A DNA stretch of 64,000 bases from Blastomyces gilchristii SLH14081 (taxonomy: Eukaryota > Ascomycota > Eurotiomycetes > Onygenales > Ajellomycetaceae), in NCBI RefSeq assembly GCF_000003855.2, contig NW_003101680.1:506976-570975 (forward strand), read 5' to 3'. Below, piece by piece: positions 44,332 to 54,089 of this stretch. Within the stretch, counting starts at the first letter, position 1; every line of letters begins with the position of its first letter. The notes beneath the pieces are model-generated. The model searched no databases. It was not told the origin of the DNA and worked only from the letters and a program-made list of their open reading frames with translations. The position numbers and the translations under genes are program-made.

Positions 44332-46349
44332 ATGCGTCTTCTTAACGCCAAAACCCATCAGCTGGAAGAATTCCCGGACGATCGCATTCCTCCATACGCC
44401 ATTCTTTCCCATAGATGGCAGACCGAAGAAGTGATTTTTCAGGAGCTTGAAGCATCTCCAGCATTTACCGGACCCCGGTTTAGGAAATTATTCGACACTT
44501 GCGCCCAGGCACTTAAGAATGGGGTGGACTATGTGTGGGTAGATACCTGCTGCATTGACAAGTCCAGCAGCGCAGAGCTATCTGAGTCCATCAACTCCAT
44601 GTACGAATGGTACCGATGTGCAGAGGCCTGCTATGTTTACCTCAATGACGTGATGGAATCCTCAGTCACGGAAGACTCAAGTTTCCATTCTAGCGTCTGG
44701 TTTACGAGGGGCTGGACGCTACAAGAACTTATCGCTCCGGCCAACGTGCAATTTTTCAACGCCGAATGGCAGACTCTGGGTTCGAAAGTGGATTTAAAGG
44801 ATGAAATATCTTCAATTACGCGGATTCCAGTGCCAGTTCTTACCGGCGTGCTGGCTCCCCAGGATCTCAGCATTGCACAACGGATGTCGTGGGCATCTCA
44901 CAGAACCACGACCAAAGTGGAGGATATCGCATACAGCCTTTTGAAATTATTTGATATCAACATGCCCATTCTTTACGGCGAAAAAGAAAAAGCTTTCATC
45001 CGGCTGCAGGAGGAGATAATGAAACAGTCAGACGATCAGACGCTGTTTGCCTGGAAGATCTCAGACGGTCAAACATACCATGGATTGTTCGCAAAATCGC
45101 CGGCAGACTTTGCAAAGAGCGCGGACATAGTTCCACTGCCATCGTCTTGGAACCGCTCTCCATATTCTGTTACAAATAAGGGCCTTTCGATAGAAGTGCC
45201 GATGTTACCATGGGCAATGGAAACATATTTCGTTGCTCTGGATATCCAACGAGCAAGTAAAATGAAACGCCTAGGCATATTCGTGACCTTCCTCCAGGAA
45301 GAGAATCAATATGCGAGAGTAACGGTTGACGGCGAGGGCCTGACCGAATTCGACACAAAACTCGCTTCGAAATGTGAATACCGGCGGATCTATGTGAGGC
45401 AGGCGATTTCGGGAAAGCAGAGGCCGCGAGAGAATGTATATGGATTTTGGCTCCGCCATTTCCCAGCGCGTGATACCAGAGCAGGAGCTGAATTTGATAT
45501 CATGTCCTGGAACGAGTGGGTTGACCATGAACGGCTCGTTTTGATCCCTACGGGACAGCGCGGGACTGCTGCAATTATCCGGTACAAGATGAAGTCTGGC
45601 CGTACGGAGAACATAAAACTGGGCTTTGATTCCATGTTCAACCCCGTGGTTCAGTTTGGAGGCCACCGATATGCACGCAACACTTTTGGGACTCCGACTA
45701 TGGAAGATTTCGATGTCATGATGGGTACAGACTGGATGGATCCGAAACTTGAAGGGGTCCACAAGGGAAATAGACTTTCCGGCCTTAATGCGGAAGATCC
45801 GTGGATCAGAATACTTGTCCTAGCAGACACTGTCGACGAGAAGCGAATATGGGTCGTCCACATTGAATTTGCAGAAGAAGCAGCATGGCACAAAGACACC
45901 ATTTGTGACGGCTGTAATCTGGTAAGTTAAATAAAATGACTGTACTTTGGCTCCATCCAGCGACAAGATCACGCTAACGAAAATGCGATAGAATATCTTT
46001 GGCACTCGCTATTCATGCCGCGTCTGCCCCGACTTTGACTACTGCACGGCTTGCAAAGAAGCTGATTCGAACCACAGCGGCCACGGTTTCAATGCCGTCA
46101 AACTTGTTCGGCACTACGGTGTCAAATGTGATCAGTGCTCGGATGTAAGTCCACGTTTGTCCCCAGGACGAAAACGTCGTTGCTATGTGTAAAGCAAAGA
46201 TACGTACTGACGCGTCAATGCAGACTGTTTACGGTATACGGTATAATTGCCGCGAGTGCAATAACTTTGACCTTTGCCCATTTTGCCACAAAGATGCTAA
46301 TGAGATCCATCCGGGTCATCGGTTTAGCGCCATCAAGAAACCACAGTAG
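44332..46349 (+). CDS. HET-domain protein with two C-terminal ZZ zinc fingers
   Basis: Three exons: 44332-45921, 45992-46144, 46224-46349; 622 residues. The HET domain (about 1-230) shows MRLLNAKTHQLEEFPDDRIP, PYAILSHRWQTEEVIFQEL, YVWVDTCCIDKSSSAELSES, YVYLNDVMES, WFTRGWTLQELIAPANVQFF and ASHRTTTKVEDIAYSLLKLF with MPILYGEKEKAF. HET domains act in fungal non-self recognition and cell-death responses. The central 300 residues look like the beta-rich region found in this subfamily. Exons 2 and 3 add two ZZ fingers: DTICDGCNLNIFGTRYSCRV...FDYCTACKEADSNHSGH and VKCDQCSDTVYGIRYNCREC...LCPFCHKDANEIHPGH, each with six Cys and two His of the C-x2-C/C-x2-C/C-x2-C/H-x3-4-H type. Each finger or part of it sits on its own exon, with GTAAGT donors. 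No NACHT or other known partner domain. Confidence 0.9.
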
Positions 46350-46986
46350 CCAGGTGACTGGTTTAGACTGAATCCAGGGCTTGTTGAAGCCAAAAAAACC
46401 AGGCTGGAGGGATAATATATATACACGCAATACAGACATTACTTGAATATCATTCCTTTAGAAAGTTCCCAGCTTCTACTTATTTTTGTTTCGGTTCTGT
46501 GACATTGGCTCCTTGTTTTGTCGTTGGATGAATCCATAGTGGATTTTTAGTGCAAAAGGGGTTGTCCGTCCAGTTGAGGAAATTTCTAGTGTCAAAGAAT
46601 TAGTTGGAAATATATATTTGTATTTTTATAGATCCAGTCAATATATGTTATGGCCCTTTTGGCGTAATGATATGTGCGTTGTGGATTTGTACTACTGGGT
46701 ACAACCGCATATTCCCTATAGATCCAGATTAATTTGACGTACCGTATATCTAATTACCCAAGGAATTTTGAATGTAGTTTTCATATAATAATCACGCATC
46801 ATCCCACGTATAAACTCCTAAGTGTGTGTAATTTAAGGAGCCTAGTTTATCCAGTCGAACCGCACAAATAGCCGCGCGCTTATTTTGAACTCCAGATACT
46901 CCCGGCCAATAGATCAAGCAGATAGCTCAACATCAGCTCTAGAGGGGATTCGCCGTTCTGCGCTGGGATTGTCGGACAGAGATACC
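46350..46986. other. Spacer before the HCNGP-like gene
   Basis: 637 bp of AT-rich sequence: 3' end of the HET gene and upstream region of the next. The in-frame reading upstream of the ATG at 46987 begins at a TTG and is taken as leader. Confidence 0.5.
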
Positions 46987-47995
46987 ATGCTGGGCCTGAC
47001 AGCGTATGGAAGCAGCAGCGAAGATGAGGACGAAAGCAGTCCTCCATTAAAAGCTCAGAAGACAACGGTGCGCCGCCCTGAACTTCTGGTGCCGGCCGGT
47101 TAATCGTCCTAACCTGTGTATGCAGCAACCAGCGGAATCTTGCACAGAGATACCAGCTCAGCCTGCCGGTATGCTCTATCCTTACATAATTTTCCGCTTA
47201 ATTATGTAGTGTCATATCTAATAATCTTCATAAAAAGGAAACGCTGGCTCTCAAGAACCCATACCAGCAGCCACTGCCAGAGTTGAAAAAGCCGACGGAT
47301 CTCTGATTGGACCTTTTCGACCCCCTCGATCCCCTTCTCCTGCAAACGATAATAACATTGGTCCTCAACTACCATCTCAGAAACCCTCCTCATTTTCCAC
47401 AAATCACTCCTTACTCCGCGACATGACTCTCCCCGCGATCCCCAACCTCGATATCCCACCCTCACCACCCGGCTCCCCAGGCCCAGTTGCGAACCAGAAA
47501 TTTGCCCACTTCCTCTCTCTAAAGAGACAGGGCGTCCACTTCAATGAGAAACTCGCCAGTTCCTCCTCCCTGCGAAACCCTAGCCTACTCACTAAACTGA
47601 TGGACCACGCTGGCATCGATGCACAGCTGCAATACGCCACCTCCCTGCCGAAAGACCTATGGGACCCTGTCACGACGCTTCCTCCATGGGGGCATAAGGA
47701 GGAGTTGCTCAAAAGCCAACAAGAGATACGGCGGAAGATTGAAGAGAAGAAAGGATCGGGTCCCCGGGAGGCTATAGAATTTGTCTCTGGAGGCGGCGGT
47801 GGCGGGGCGTCGGGAGACTCGAGCCGGACGGGGACACCATCCAACGCGAAGGCGAGGCCTAGCGCTGCCGAAAGAGTTATGGCGGGCCTGAGTAGGGAAA
47901 GGACAAGCTCGCCGATGAATACTGACCGGGATCGAGGGAAACGGACGGTGGATTTGGAGCGGCGACCAAGGAAGAAGCGATCGCGGTCTAGATGA
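46987..47995 (+). CDS. HCNGP/SAP30BP-like nuclear protein
   Basis: Three exons: 46987-47067, 47126-47168, 47238-47995; 293 residues. The start MLGLTAYGSSSEDEDESSPP is the usual acidic N-terminus of the family. The middle is Pro/Ser-rich (LIGPFRPPRSPSP). The conserved HCNGP domain follows: NQKFAHFLSLKRQGVHFNEK, SSLRNPSLLTKLMDHAGIDA, QYATSLPKDLWDPVTTLPPW. The C-terminus is low-complexity and ends RRPRKKRSRSR, a nuclear-signal-like basic tail. The human member SAP30BP is linked to transcription repression and splicing; the fungal role is inferred. The first intron has an unusual GTGCGC donor but a good CTAAC branch; the second has GTATGC. Both joins keep frame. Confidence 0.87.
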
Positions 47996-48521
47996 TAGGG
48001 CTATCTTTACATCAGATATATTTTGCTGCTTCTGTTCTTTTTTTTGAGGGGGAGATTTTAAATTAATTATGGGTGGGCGATTTTTTATCAGGCATTTGTA
48101 TATATTCCTACCTGAACGGCGATTGGTGCATAGAGATTACCTGCGAGAGAATTACAGGACCTTGATGGGCTACGAACTAAATGCAGGGATCTCAACTGTC
48201 ATATGATTTTTTATATCGTTTTTCACTTATAACGTCTCAAATCTTTAAATTAGTATGCCCGATTATGATTTTCTATTTCCGATCTGTCTGTGTCGTGATT
48301 AGACGCGGCAAGCTCCGCACTATTTAAGCGCCGCGCTTGCTGACTGAGCTTCCTTTGGGCAGACGCAACCACCTTGTTGACTGATTCCAACAACAGATCT
48401 ACGCCGTCTCTACAACTATCTCTCCTCGACTACAGTCTCTGGCTCTCTACAATTCAAAGCAACGAGAGATCTAATACCCGCCATTAGTTTTATTCACAGT
48501 TACAGTTCGAGTTCCACCAAA
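47996..48521. other. Spacer between the HCNGP-like gene and pre4
   Basis: 526 bp; 3' end and then the pre4 promoter and leader. Nothing else supported. Confidence 0.5.
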
Positions 48522-49448
48522 ATGAACCACTTCCCTCAAGCATGGGGACGAGTGAGCTTCCCCCGTCGTCAGCTGTACCATGTTTATTACAGGAACTAAC
48601 TGCGCTTCTCACACGCCCATAGCCTAGGAACGACGTCTACGGTGCTTACGACCATTCATATCTTCAAACTTCAGCTCCCCAGACACATACACAGTCACCC
48701 GCCGTAACAGGTACATCAGTAATTGCCGTCAAGTTCAATGGCGGCGTAGCTATCGCAGCAGATAATTTAGGTACGACAGCTCCATACTGCCATTGATTCC
48801 CCCATTGGCACATTGAAATATGCCTAATCTGACATTACATTAGCCTCCTACGGCTCCCTCGCCAGGTTCACGGACATTAAACGCCTACGCCCCTTCGACA
48901 ACGCCGCTGTGATCGGCTTCGGCGGTGACGTGTCTGATATGCAATACGTCGACCGCCTCCTAACCTTCCTTGACATCGAAGACAACTACTCAACCTACGG
49001 CCACTCCCTCAACGCGCAGAATCTGCACACCTACCTATCGAAAGTGATGTACAGGCGACGGTCGGAATTCAATCCCCTGTGGAACATGATCCTCGTAGCA
49101 GGCTTTGACGGCGAGGACAAGCCATTCCTCAGCTCCGTCGATCTGCTGGGTAACACGTACTCTGCGCCGCACCTGGCCACGGGGTTCGGAGCGCATCTGG
49201 CCATCCCAGTGTTGCGAAGGGTGTTTCCGGAAGAAACTCCGCTGGAGGATATTAAAGAGGAGCATGCAGTTAAGGCACTACAGGAATGTATGAAGGTGCT
49301 ATTCTATCGCGATGCAAGGAGTACGGATCGGTATTCGATTGCAGTGGTGAAAAAGGATGGGGTGGAACTCAAGGAGAATGAACAGTTAGAGAACCAGAGT
49401 TGGGCGTTTGCAGAGGGTATTAGAGGGTATGGAAGGACGACGAAATGA
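48522..49448 (+). CDS. pre4: 20S proteasome subunit beta7 (Pre4)
   Basis: Three exons: 48522-48551, 48623-48770, 48844-49448; 260 residues. Beta7 (yeast Pre4, human PSMB4) is non-catalytic but its C-terminal tail reaches across to the other ring and supports caspase-like sites. N-terminal propeptide [20 protein letters not shown] is typical of the fungal protein. The fold follows: [65 protein letters not shown]-type region here [20 protein letters not shown] and [20 protein letters not shown]. The C-terminus has [20 protein letters not shown]. The first exon has only ten codons. Introns have GTGAGC and GTACGA donors. Confidence 0.95.
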
Positions 49449-49761
49449 ATTAATTGATATGCCGGGGGTGGATGGGATGATGATGACCGGGATGGGGGTT
49501 GGAGAGGTTTTTGTTCTTATTTCCTTAAGATGCTGATTTCGTATTTGATTCAAGCTATTACGTTTTAAAGAAGCTTCATTTGGCCTCGTTCTATCCGGGT
49601 ATATGTGCTGTCTCTAGATCTATGGATGCTCTTTACTAGAGCTAAACATCTTAGGCCATCAATTCCTCTTGACTGCTGCCAGTTGTAGCTGGACTTGCCT
49701 CATCGTGGATTTCCCCGTTTAAATATTACTTTGATAAGAGCCATCCACTCATCGCCACCAT
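49449..49761. other. Convergent 3' spacer of pre4 and the FAH-family gene
   Basis: 313 bp between two convergent stops. Nothing else seen. Confidence 0.5.
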
Positions 49762-50796
49762 CTACAAGTTAGCGGAATTCCCCTCGAAAACAACCGTGTT
49801 CTCACAAGTGCCCACGCCTTCAAGTGATACCTCAACCTTATCGCCATGCTTCAGCCATAGCGGCGGGTTCCTGCCCATGCCGACCCCCTGAGGTCTAGAT
49901 ACCAGCAGGAAAACGAAGTTAGCAAAATACAACCAACCACACTCAAAAGGCAATAATAGAGTCAGAGGACAAGAAATAAATACTTACGTCCCCGTAAAAA
50001 TCAAATCGCCCGGCCCCAACGTAGACCCCTTTGACAACAACGCAACGGTCCTCCTTACGCCAAAAATCATATCCCGCGTCGAACTCTTCTGCACAACCAC
50101 GCCATTCAACCTCGTCTCAATCCCCAAATGCCCCGCATCCCCCAGCACCTCCGTCGTCACAATCCCAGGCCCTACAGGCGCCCACCCATCAAAACCCTTC
50201 CCAATCCCCCACTGTCCCCCCCCGCGCTTCAACTGCCACTCCCGATGCGACACATCATTCCCCACGGTGTAGCCCAGGACATACTGCAGCGCGTCCTCTT
50301 CAGACACATCACGACACTGCTTCCCCATAACAATCACCAGCTCACACTCATAATCCACACCGGGACACTCCTGCGCGATGCCGGGGACGGGTATGTCATC
50401 GCGGGGCCCCGCAAGGGCCGCGGGCGGTTTATAGAAGAGGATGGGGTATTTGGGGACGGGCATGTTTGTTTCAGCGGCGTGTTGGGCATAGTTGAGGCCA
50501 AGGCAGCGGATGGTCGATATATCGGCCTGGGCGAGCGGGGAGAGTAGGCGGGAGATGGGTTTTGTGGTGCTGGTTAGGGTTGGGGAGCGGAAGATGTCAC
50601 CGGTGATGAGGCGGGCGGCGGTGGCGTGGGATATATCGGTGGTATGGGCCGGGAGGAGAGGGTCGCCGTAGTAGATCCGGCCGTCTTTGGAGAGGAAGCG
50701 GATGAGACGCTAGGTTTGCGGTGTTAGTTTGGGGATTTTGATGTGGCGGATATCAGTAACTGGGGGGCGGGCGGGAGTTACCGAAAAGGGTGGCAT
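49762..50796 (-). CDS. Fumarylacetoacetate hydrolase (FAH) family protein
   Basis: Three exons: 50796-50782, 50709-49988, 49894-49762; 289 residues. The first exon encodes only MPPFS; the intron has GTAACT and an ACTAAC branch. Family marks are IRCLGLNYAQHAAETNMPVP, PILFYKPPAALAGP, VDYECELVIVMGK (metal-ligating Glu pair), GYTVGNDVSHREWQ, KGFDGWAPVGPGIV, LIFTGTPQGVGMGR (split by the second intron) and the C-terminal GDKVEVSLEGVGTCENTV. This places it with FAHD2/ureidoglycolate-lyase-like or acylpyruvase-like fungal members rather than the tyrosine-pathway FAH, which is longer. Substrate is not deducible; a C-C bond hydrolase or decarboxylase acting on a keto acid with Mg is the family norm. 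Third positions are strongly C-rich. Confidence 0.92.
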
Positions 50797-51467
50797 GACG
50801 AGTTCCTGGTCTTTTCTTTTCTGTTCTTTTCTTTTCTTTTGTCCTTTGTTTTGTTATGATGTTTGTTTCCCTCTGCCTTATTGCCCGCCCTCTGTATCTT
50901 GGATGGTCAATTGAGTTGGGGGAGTCAGGAAGAATGGATTTGCATGAACTGTACGGAGCAACTCCGTATAAATACATGTAACTAGCTAAATCCCCGCCGC
51001 CTGGTGAGAATTGATAACTAGTTATATGACCCGCAGGAATAAAAGAAATACCAAAACTATTCCACAGACAGTGACATATTTAACAAAATAAAAGGTATTT
51101 ATGATCCTAATGCCCTCCCCCAGACGAAGATATATTAATAATTGTCTGCTGTTGTGCGACTTCTCCCCCGCAAAACTCGGCCGGGAAGATTTATTGCACA
51201 TTTTAGTGCCGATTTTAGCGGCTCTGCTTTACGTTAGTTAACTAAAAAATACTCTCTTGATTTCTATTTTTTTATTTTTTCTATAACTATGGAGTAGTTA
51301 CACCTGCAAGTAATTCCATGGATTAAAACTACGCCACACTCTTCTTCTTCTTTAAATATTATTATTATTATTATTATTATTATCGCTCGCTGCGTGGTTT
51401 CACGCGATATTTACGCCAATCTTCCCGGAAGGCAATTATTCTAGCCCCGCTTCCACAAGATCCGGCC
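50797..51467. promoter_or_regulatory. Divergent upstream region of the FAH-family gene and sdhaf1
   Basis: 671 bp between two divergent starts. Contains a TACGGAG-CAA-CTCCGTA inverted repeat at 50952-50968 followed by TATAAATA, and an ATT microsatellite at 51357-51383. Confidence 0.5.
51357..51383. repeat. ATT microsatellite
   Basis: Nine ATT units in the sdhaf1 upstream region, about 85 bp before its ATG. Confidence 0.9.
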
Positions 51468-51854
51468 ATGAGGAAGCTGTCAGGACTACAGCGGGATGTG
51501 TGCTCGCTGTACAGACTCGCGCTCCGGGAGATCAGGAAGAAGCCCCAGGTATGCATGCATTGCTTGTGACCCTCCGGTTGCATGAAAGCTAATTCATCGA
51601 CCTACAGGAGTCTCAGGCCAACTTCAAGCAGTTCGCCAGGTGTGTACAGCCGGACAAGTCCTCCCCCCCCCCCCCTATATATATAATTATTATAAAATCT
51701 AACCCCAAGATTATTGTTCTTGTATAGACAGGAATTCCGCAAGAACATGGGTATCAGCAAGAAAGACTTCACAGCCATTGAGTACCTTCTGCGACGAGGC
51801 CGGCGCCAGATCGAGATGTATTCTTCTCCAGGAATCAGGAATGTTCTAAGGTGA
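51468..51854 (+). CDS. sdh6: Succinate dehydrogenase assembly factor 1 (LYR protein)
   Basis: Three exons: 51468-51548, 51608-51639, 51728-51854; 79 residues, the normal length. SDHAF1/Sdh6 is a mitochondrial matrix LYR protein that helps deliver and protect Fe-S clusters of the SDH iron-sulfur subunit. The LYR motif is at residues 14-16 in RDVCSLYRLALREIRKKP. Exon 2 (32 nt) gives ESQANFKQFAR. The C-terminal half, RQEFRKNMGISKKDFTAIEY and LLRRGRRQIEMYSSPGIRNV, is the invariant family signature. The second intron contains a C-run followed by a TA repeat. It was missed by simple frame calling because all exons are short. Confidence 0.95.
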
Positions 51855-52441
51855 TAGATGGCCAGAACCAAGATCCTATGTCATCGATGTCATCTATCAA
51901 CCAGCACGCCCGCAATAGAGTTCGCACTAGCAGAGAATATCAGCATCAGTGTCTCATTCTTCCTGCTACTTTCTGCCTTAGAAATTCCGCTATCACGTGA
52001 CCATATGCCGAAGCTTCTACCAAATTCGCGCAAGCCCTCAGAGCTTCCAGCAAACCATCTCGCGGTCGGTGACGTAAAGGAGCGATGGCGAAACGGGGGG
52101 AGCCGCCTGCCCATGCCGTCAAACATATATAAGCTCCCTGAATAACTGGCGAGGGCGTGGTTTTCTCAATCCAATATACATCACTAAAAAAGCAAACAGA
52201 GAATCGATCTGACAGCTTCGATGGTCAATTAAACCAAAACCATCCAAACACCAGCCCAATATACCCTCTTATGTCCTCTCGCCCAGCCATTATTAAATCT
52301 CTCAAGAGCAGACTGCCATCCCAGCGATACCTAGCTTCCCCAGCTTACCGCGTCTCCAAACTCGCCACAACAGCCTCGGCAACTCCATACAACTACACCA
52401 CTTCTACGAACAAGATCCATAATCACAACCAAACCCGCAAC
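51855..52441. promoter_or_regulatory. Upstream region and leader of the HSP20 gene
   Basis: Holds a TATA box (52126-52132), a three-codon upstream frame (ATG GTC AAT TAA, 52221-52232) and an in-frame upstream ATG at 52271. The open frame 51858-52145 has no domain. Confidence 0.55.
52126..52132 (+). promoter_or_regulatory. TATA box of the HSP20 gene
   Basis: TATATAA about 315 bp upstream of the preferred ATG; transcription would start near 52160, giving a long leader that includes the small upstream frame. Confidence 0.55.
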
Positions 52442-53032
52442 ATGTCTTTCTTCCCCCGCTTCCCCTCTGGCGAATTCACCCCTCTCTTCCGTCTTCTAGA
52501 AGACTACGAGACCCACCGTTCCGGCTCTGAATCCACCTCTGGCATGCGCACCTTCGCCCCGCGCTTCGACGTCCGCGAATCAAAGGACGCCTACCACCTC
52601 GATGGCGAGCTGCCAGGCATCAGCCAAAAGGACATCGACATCGAGTTCACCGACTCCCAAACCCTCGTCGTCAAGGGCCGCTCAGAGCGCGAGTACTCCG
52701 CCTCTTCCGGTGGCGACGAGCATCCCTCCGCCAGCGGAGCCCTCCACGGGCCCAGAAAGCCCCGCCAACCAACCGTTGAGGATGAAGAGCCGGAGACCTC
52801 GACGACCGCTGTGACGAAGACGGGCGGCAAATCCCAGGCAGTCGGCCACCATGTTCGTGATGGGATGAAGTATTGGGTCTGCGAGCGCTCTGTGGGCGAG
52901 TTTAGTCGCACATTCAGCTTCCCGTCCAGGGTTAATCAGGATGGTGTGAAGGCTAGTTTGAAGAATGGGATTTTGTCGGTTGTCATCCCGAAGTCGTCGG
53001 CGCCGACTTCGAAGAGGATTAATATTGACTAA
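52442..53032 (+). CDS. hsp30: Small heat-shock protein, HSP20/Hsp30 family
   Basis: Single exon, 196 residues from MSFFPRFPSGEFTPLFRLLE. The alpha-crystallin domain starts at FAPRFDVRESKDAYHLDGEL and PGISQKDIDIEFTDSQTLVV, is interrupted by a Ser/Glu/Pro-rich insert (about 85-130) usual for fungal Hsp30, and resumes at KYWVCERSVGEFSRTFSFPS, then VKASLKNGILSVVIPKS. The C-terminal RINID contains an I-x-I oligomerisation motif. It is an ATP-independent chaperone that holds unfolding proteins. The frame stays open upstream, with an ATG at 52271 that would add 57 residues of Ser/Arg/Lys-rich presequence-like sequence (SSRPAIIKSLKSRLPSQRYL). I prefer 52442 because related proteins begin there and the CA-rich sequence before it looks like leader. 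Confidence 0.93.
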   Translation: MSFFPRFPSGEFTPLFRLLEDYETHRSGSESTSGMRTFAPRFDVRESKDAYHLDGELPGISQKDIDIEFTDSQTLVVKGRSEREYSASSGGDEHPSASGALHGPRKPRQPTVEDEEPETSTTAVTKTGGKSQAVGHHVRDGMKYWVCERSVGEFSRTFSFPSRVNQDGVKASLKNGILSVVIPKSSAPTSKRINID

Positions 53033-54089
53033 AGGCAGCGGTGGGTAGTGTTCAGATAATGATGGGATGTATACTAATTTACGTGGTTTCAAATTCGGTC
53101 TGGGGGTTGACATTTCTTAGCATTTTGGAGTTGAGTTTGTTTTGATTTTTGATTCTGGTTCCTCGTTGCGTTTTTGCATTTGCTAGCGTTTGTTTAATTA
53201 TAATTGTAATGCGAAGTGACCAAAATGCTGTGTGCGAAGTTTGTGAGAAATCTTCTGACGTCGCCAGATGGTCAAGAAAAGATACGAGTAATTTCCACAA
53301 ATTGAGCAGTTGAGTGTATATTAGCAACATCTCACATCCCAACCATTAATATTCAGTATTATCGATTGAGTTCCCATAACATCGAGTACCAGCAAGCTGG
53401 AATTAAAGATGTTTTCATAATAGACACGGTATGAGTAGGAGCAAATAAAACGATTGTAATATTAATTCCTGACGGGTATATAGGAGAAGAACAAAGGAGA
53501 TAATGTGCAAGAGTAGACAAATTGTGTAGGTCACGGCACGGCAAGGAAAACCGGGCAAACAGGTGAACAAATTTTATCAAAAATGGAATAAACAACATGA
53601 CAAAGGAGAGTGTGGTAGTGGATATGATGAGTGTTTCAACTACAAAAAGGTGTAAGAGGGCAAGCAAGTATCGGACTTCGCCCCTCAGCAAAGAAAGATA
53701 AAATAAGATATATTCCAAGATCCATCACAGGGTAATAAAGGTAAAATCAACTAGGTGGATTAGCACATGTCCAAATAGGGTAGATGAATAATGAATGGTA
53801 GGCCGTTTCGCGAATGCTCACTGGCATCGTTATATGCGTTCAACCTTCTTCTAGCGTTGCGTCAACTATGAAAAGAATATATATGTGAATAAATTGTGAA
53901 ATGATGTTTCCTCGAAAGGAAAAGAGAAGAAAGAGACAACAAGAGTAGGACGGGTAACTCGTAATAAAAATTGCAAAAGAATAAATAATGAACAAAAGTT
54001 CCAGCGTACTATAAGCAACACACACAGGTTAAACAGCAAGCAGGCAGGACAAAGAAGTCAAATTGACTCAGGTTACTCAGCCCCTGAGT
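53033..54089. other. Convergent 3' spacer after HSP20
   Basis: 1.06 kb between convergent stops, AT-rich. Open frames (for example 53718-53359 on minus) lack domains. Nothing else seen. Confidence 0.5.

Noticed and set aside
51858..52145. Plus-strand ATG frame of 95 codons right after sdhaf1
   Set aside because: No domain, crosses the HSP20 TATA box region.
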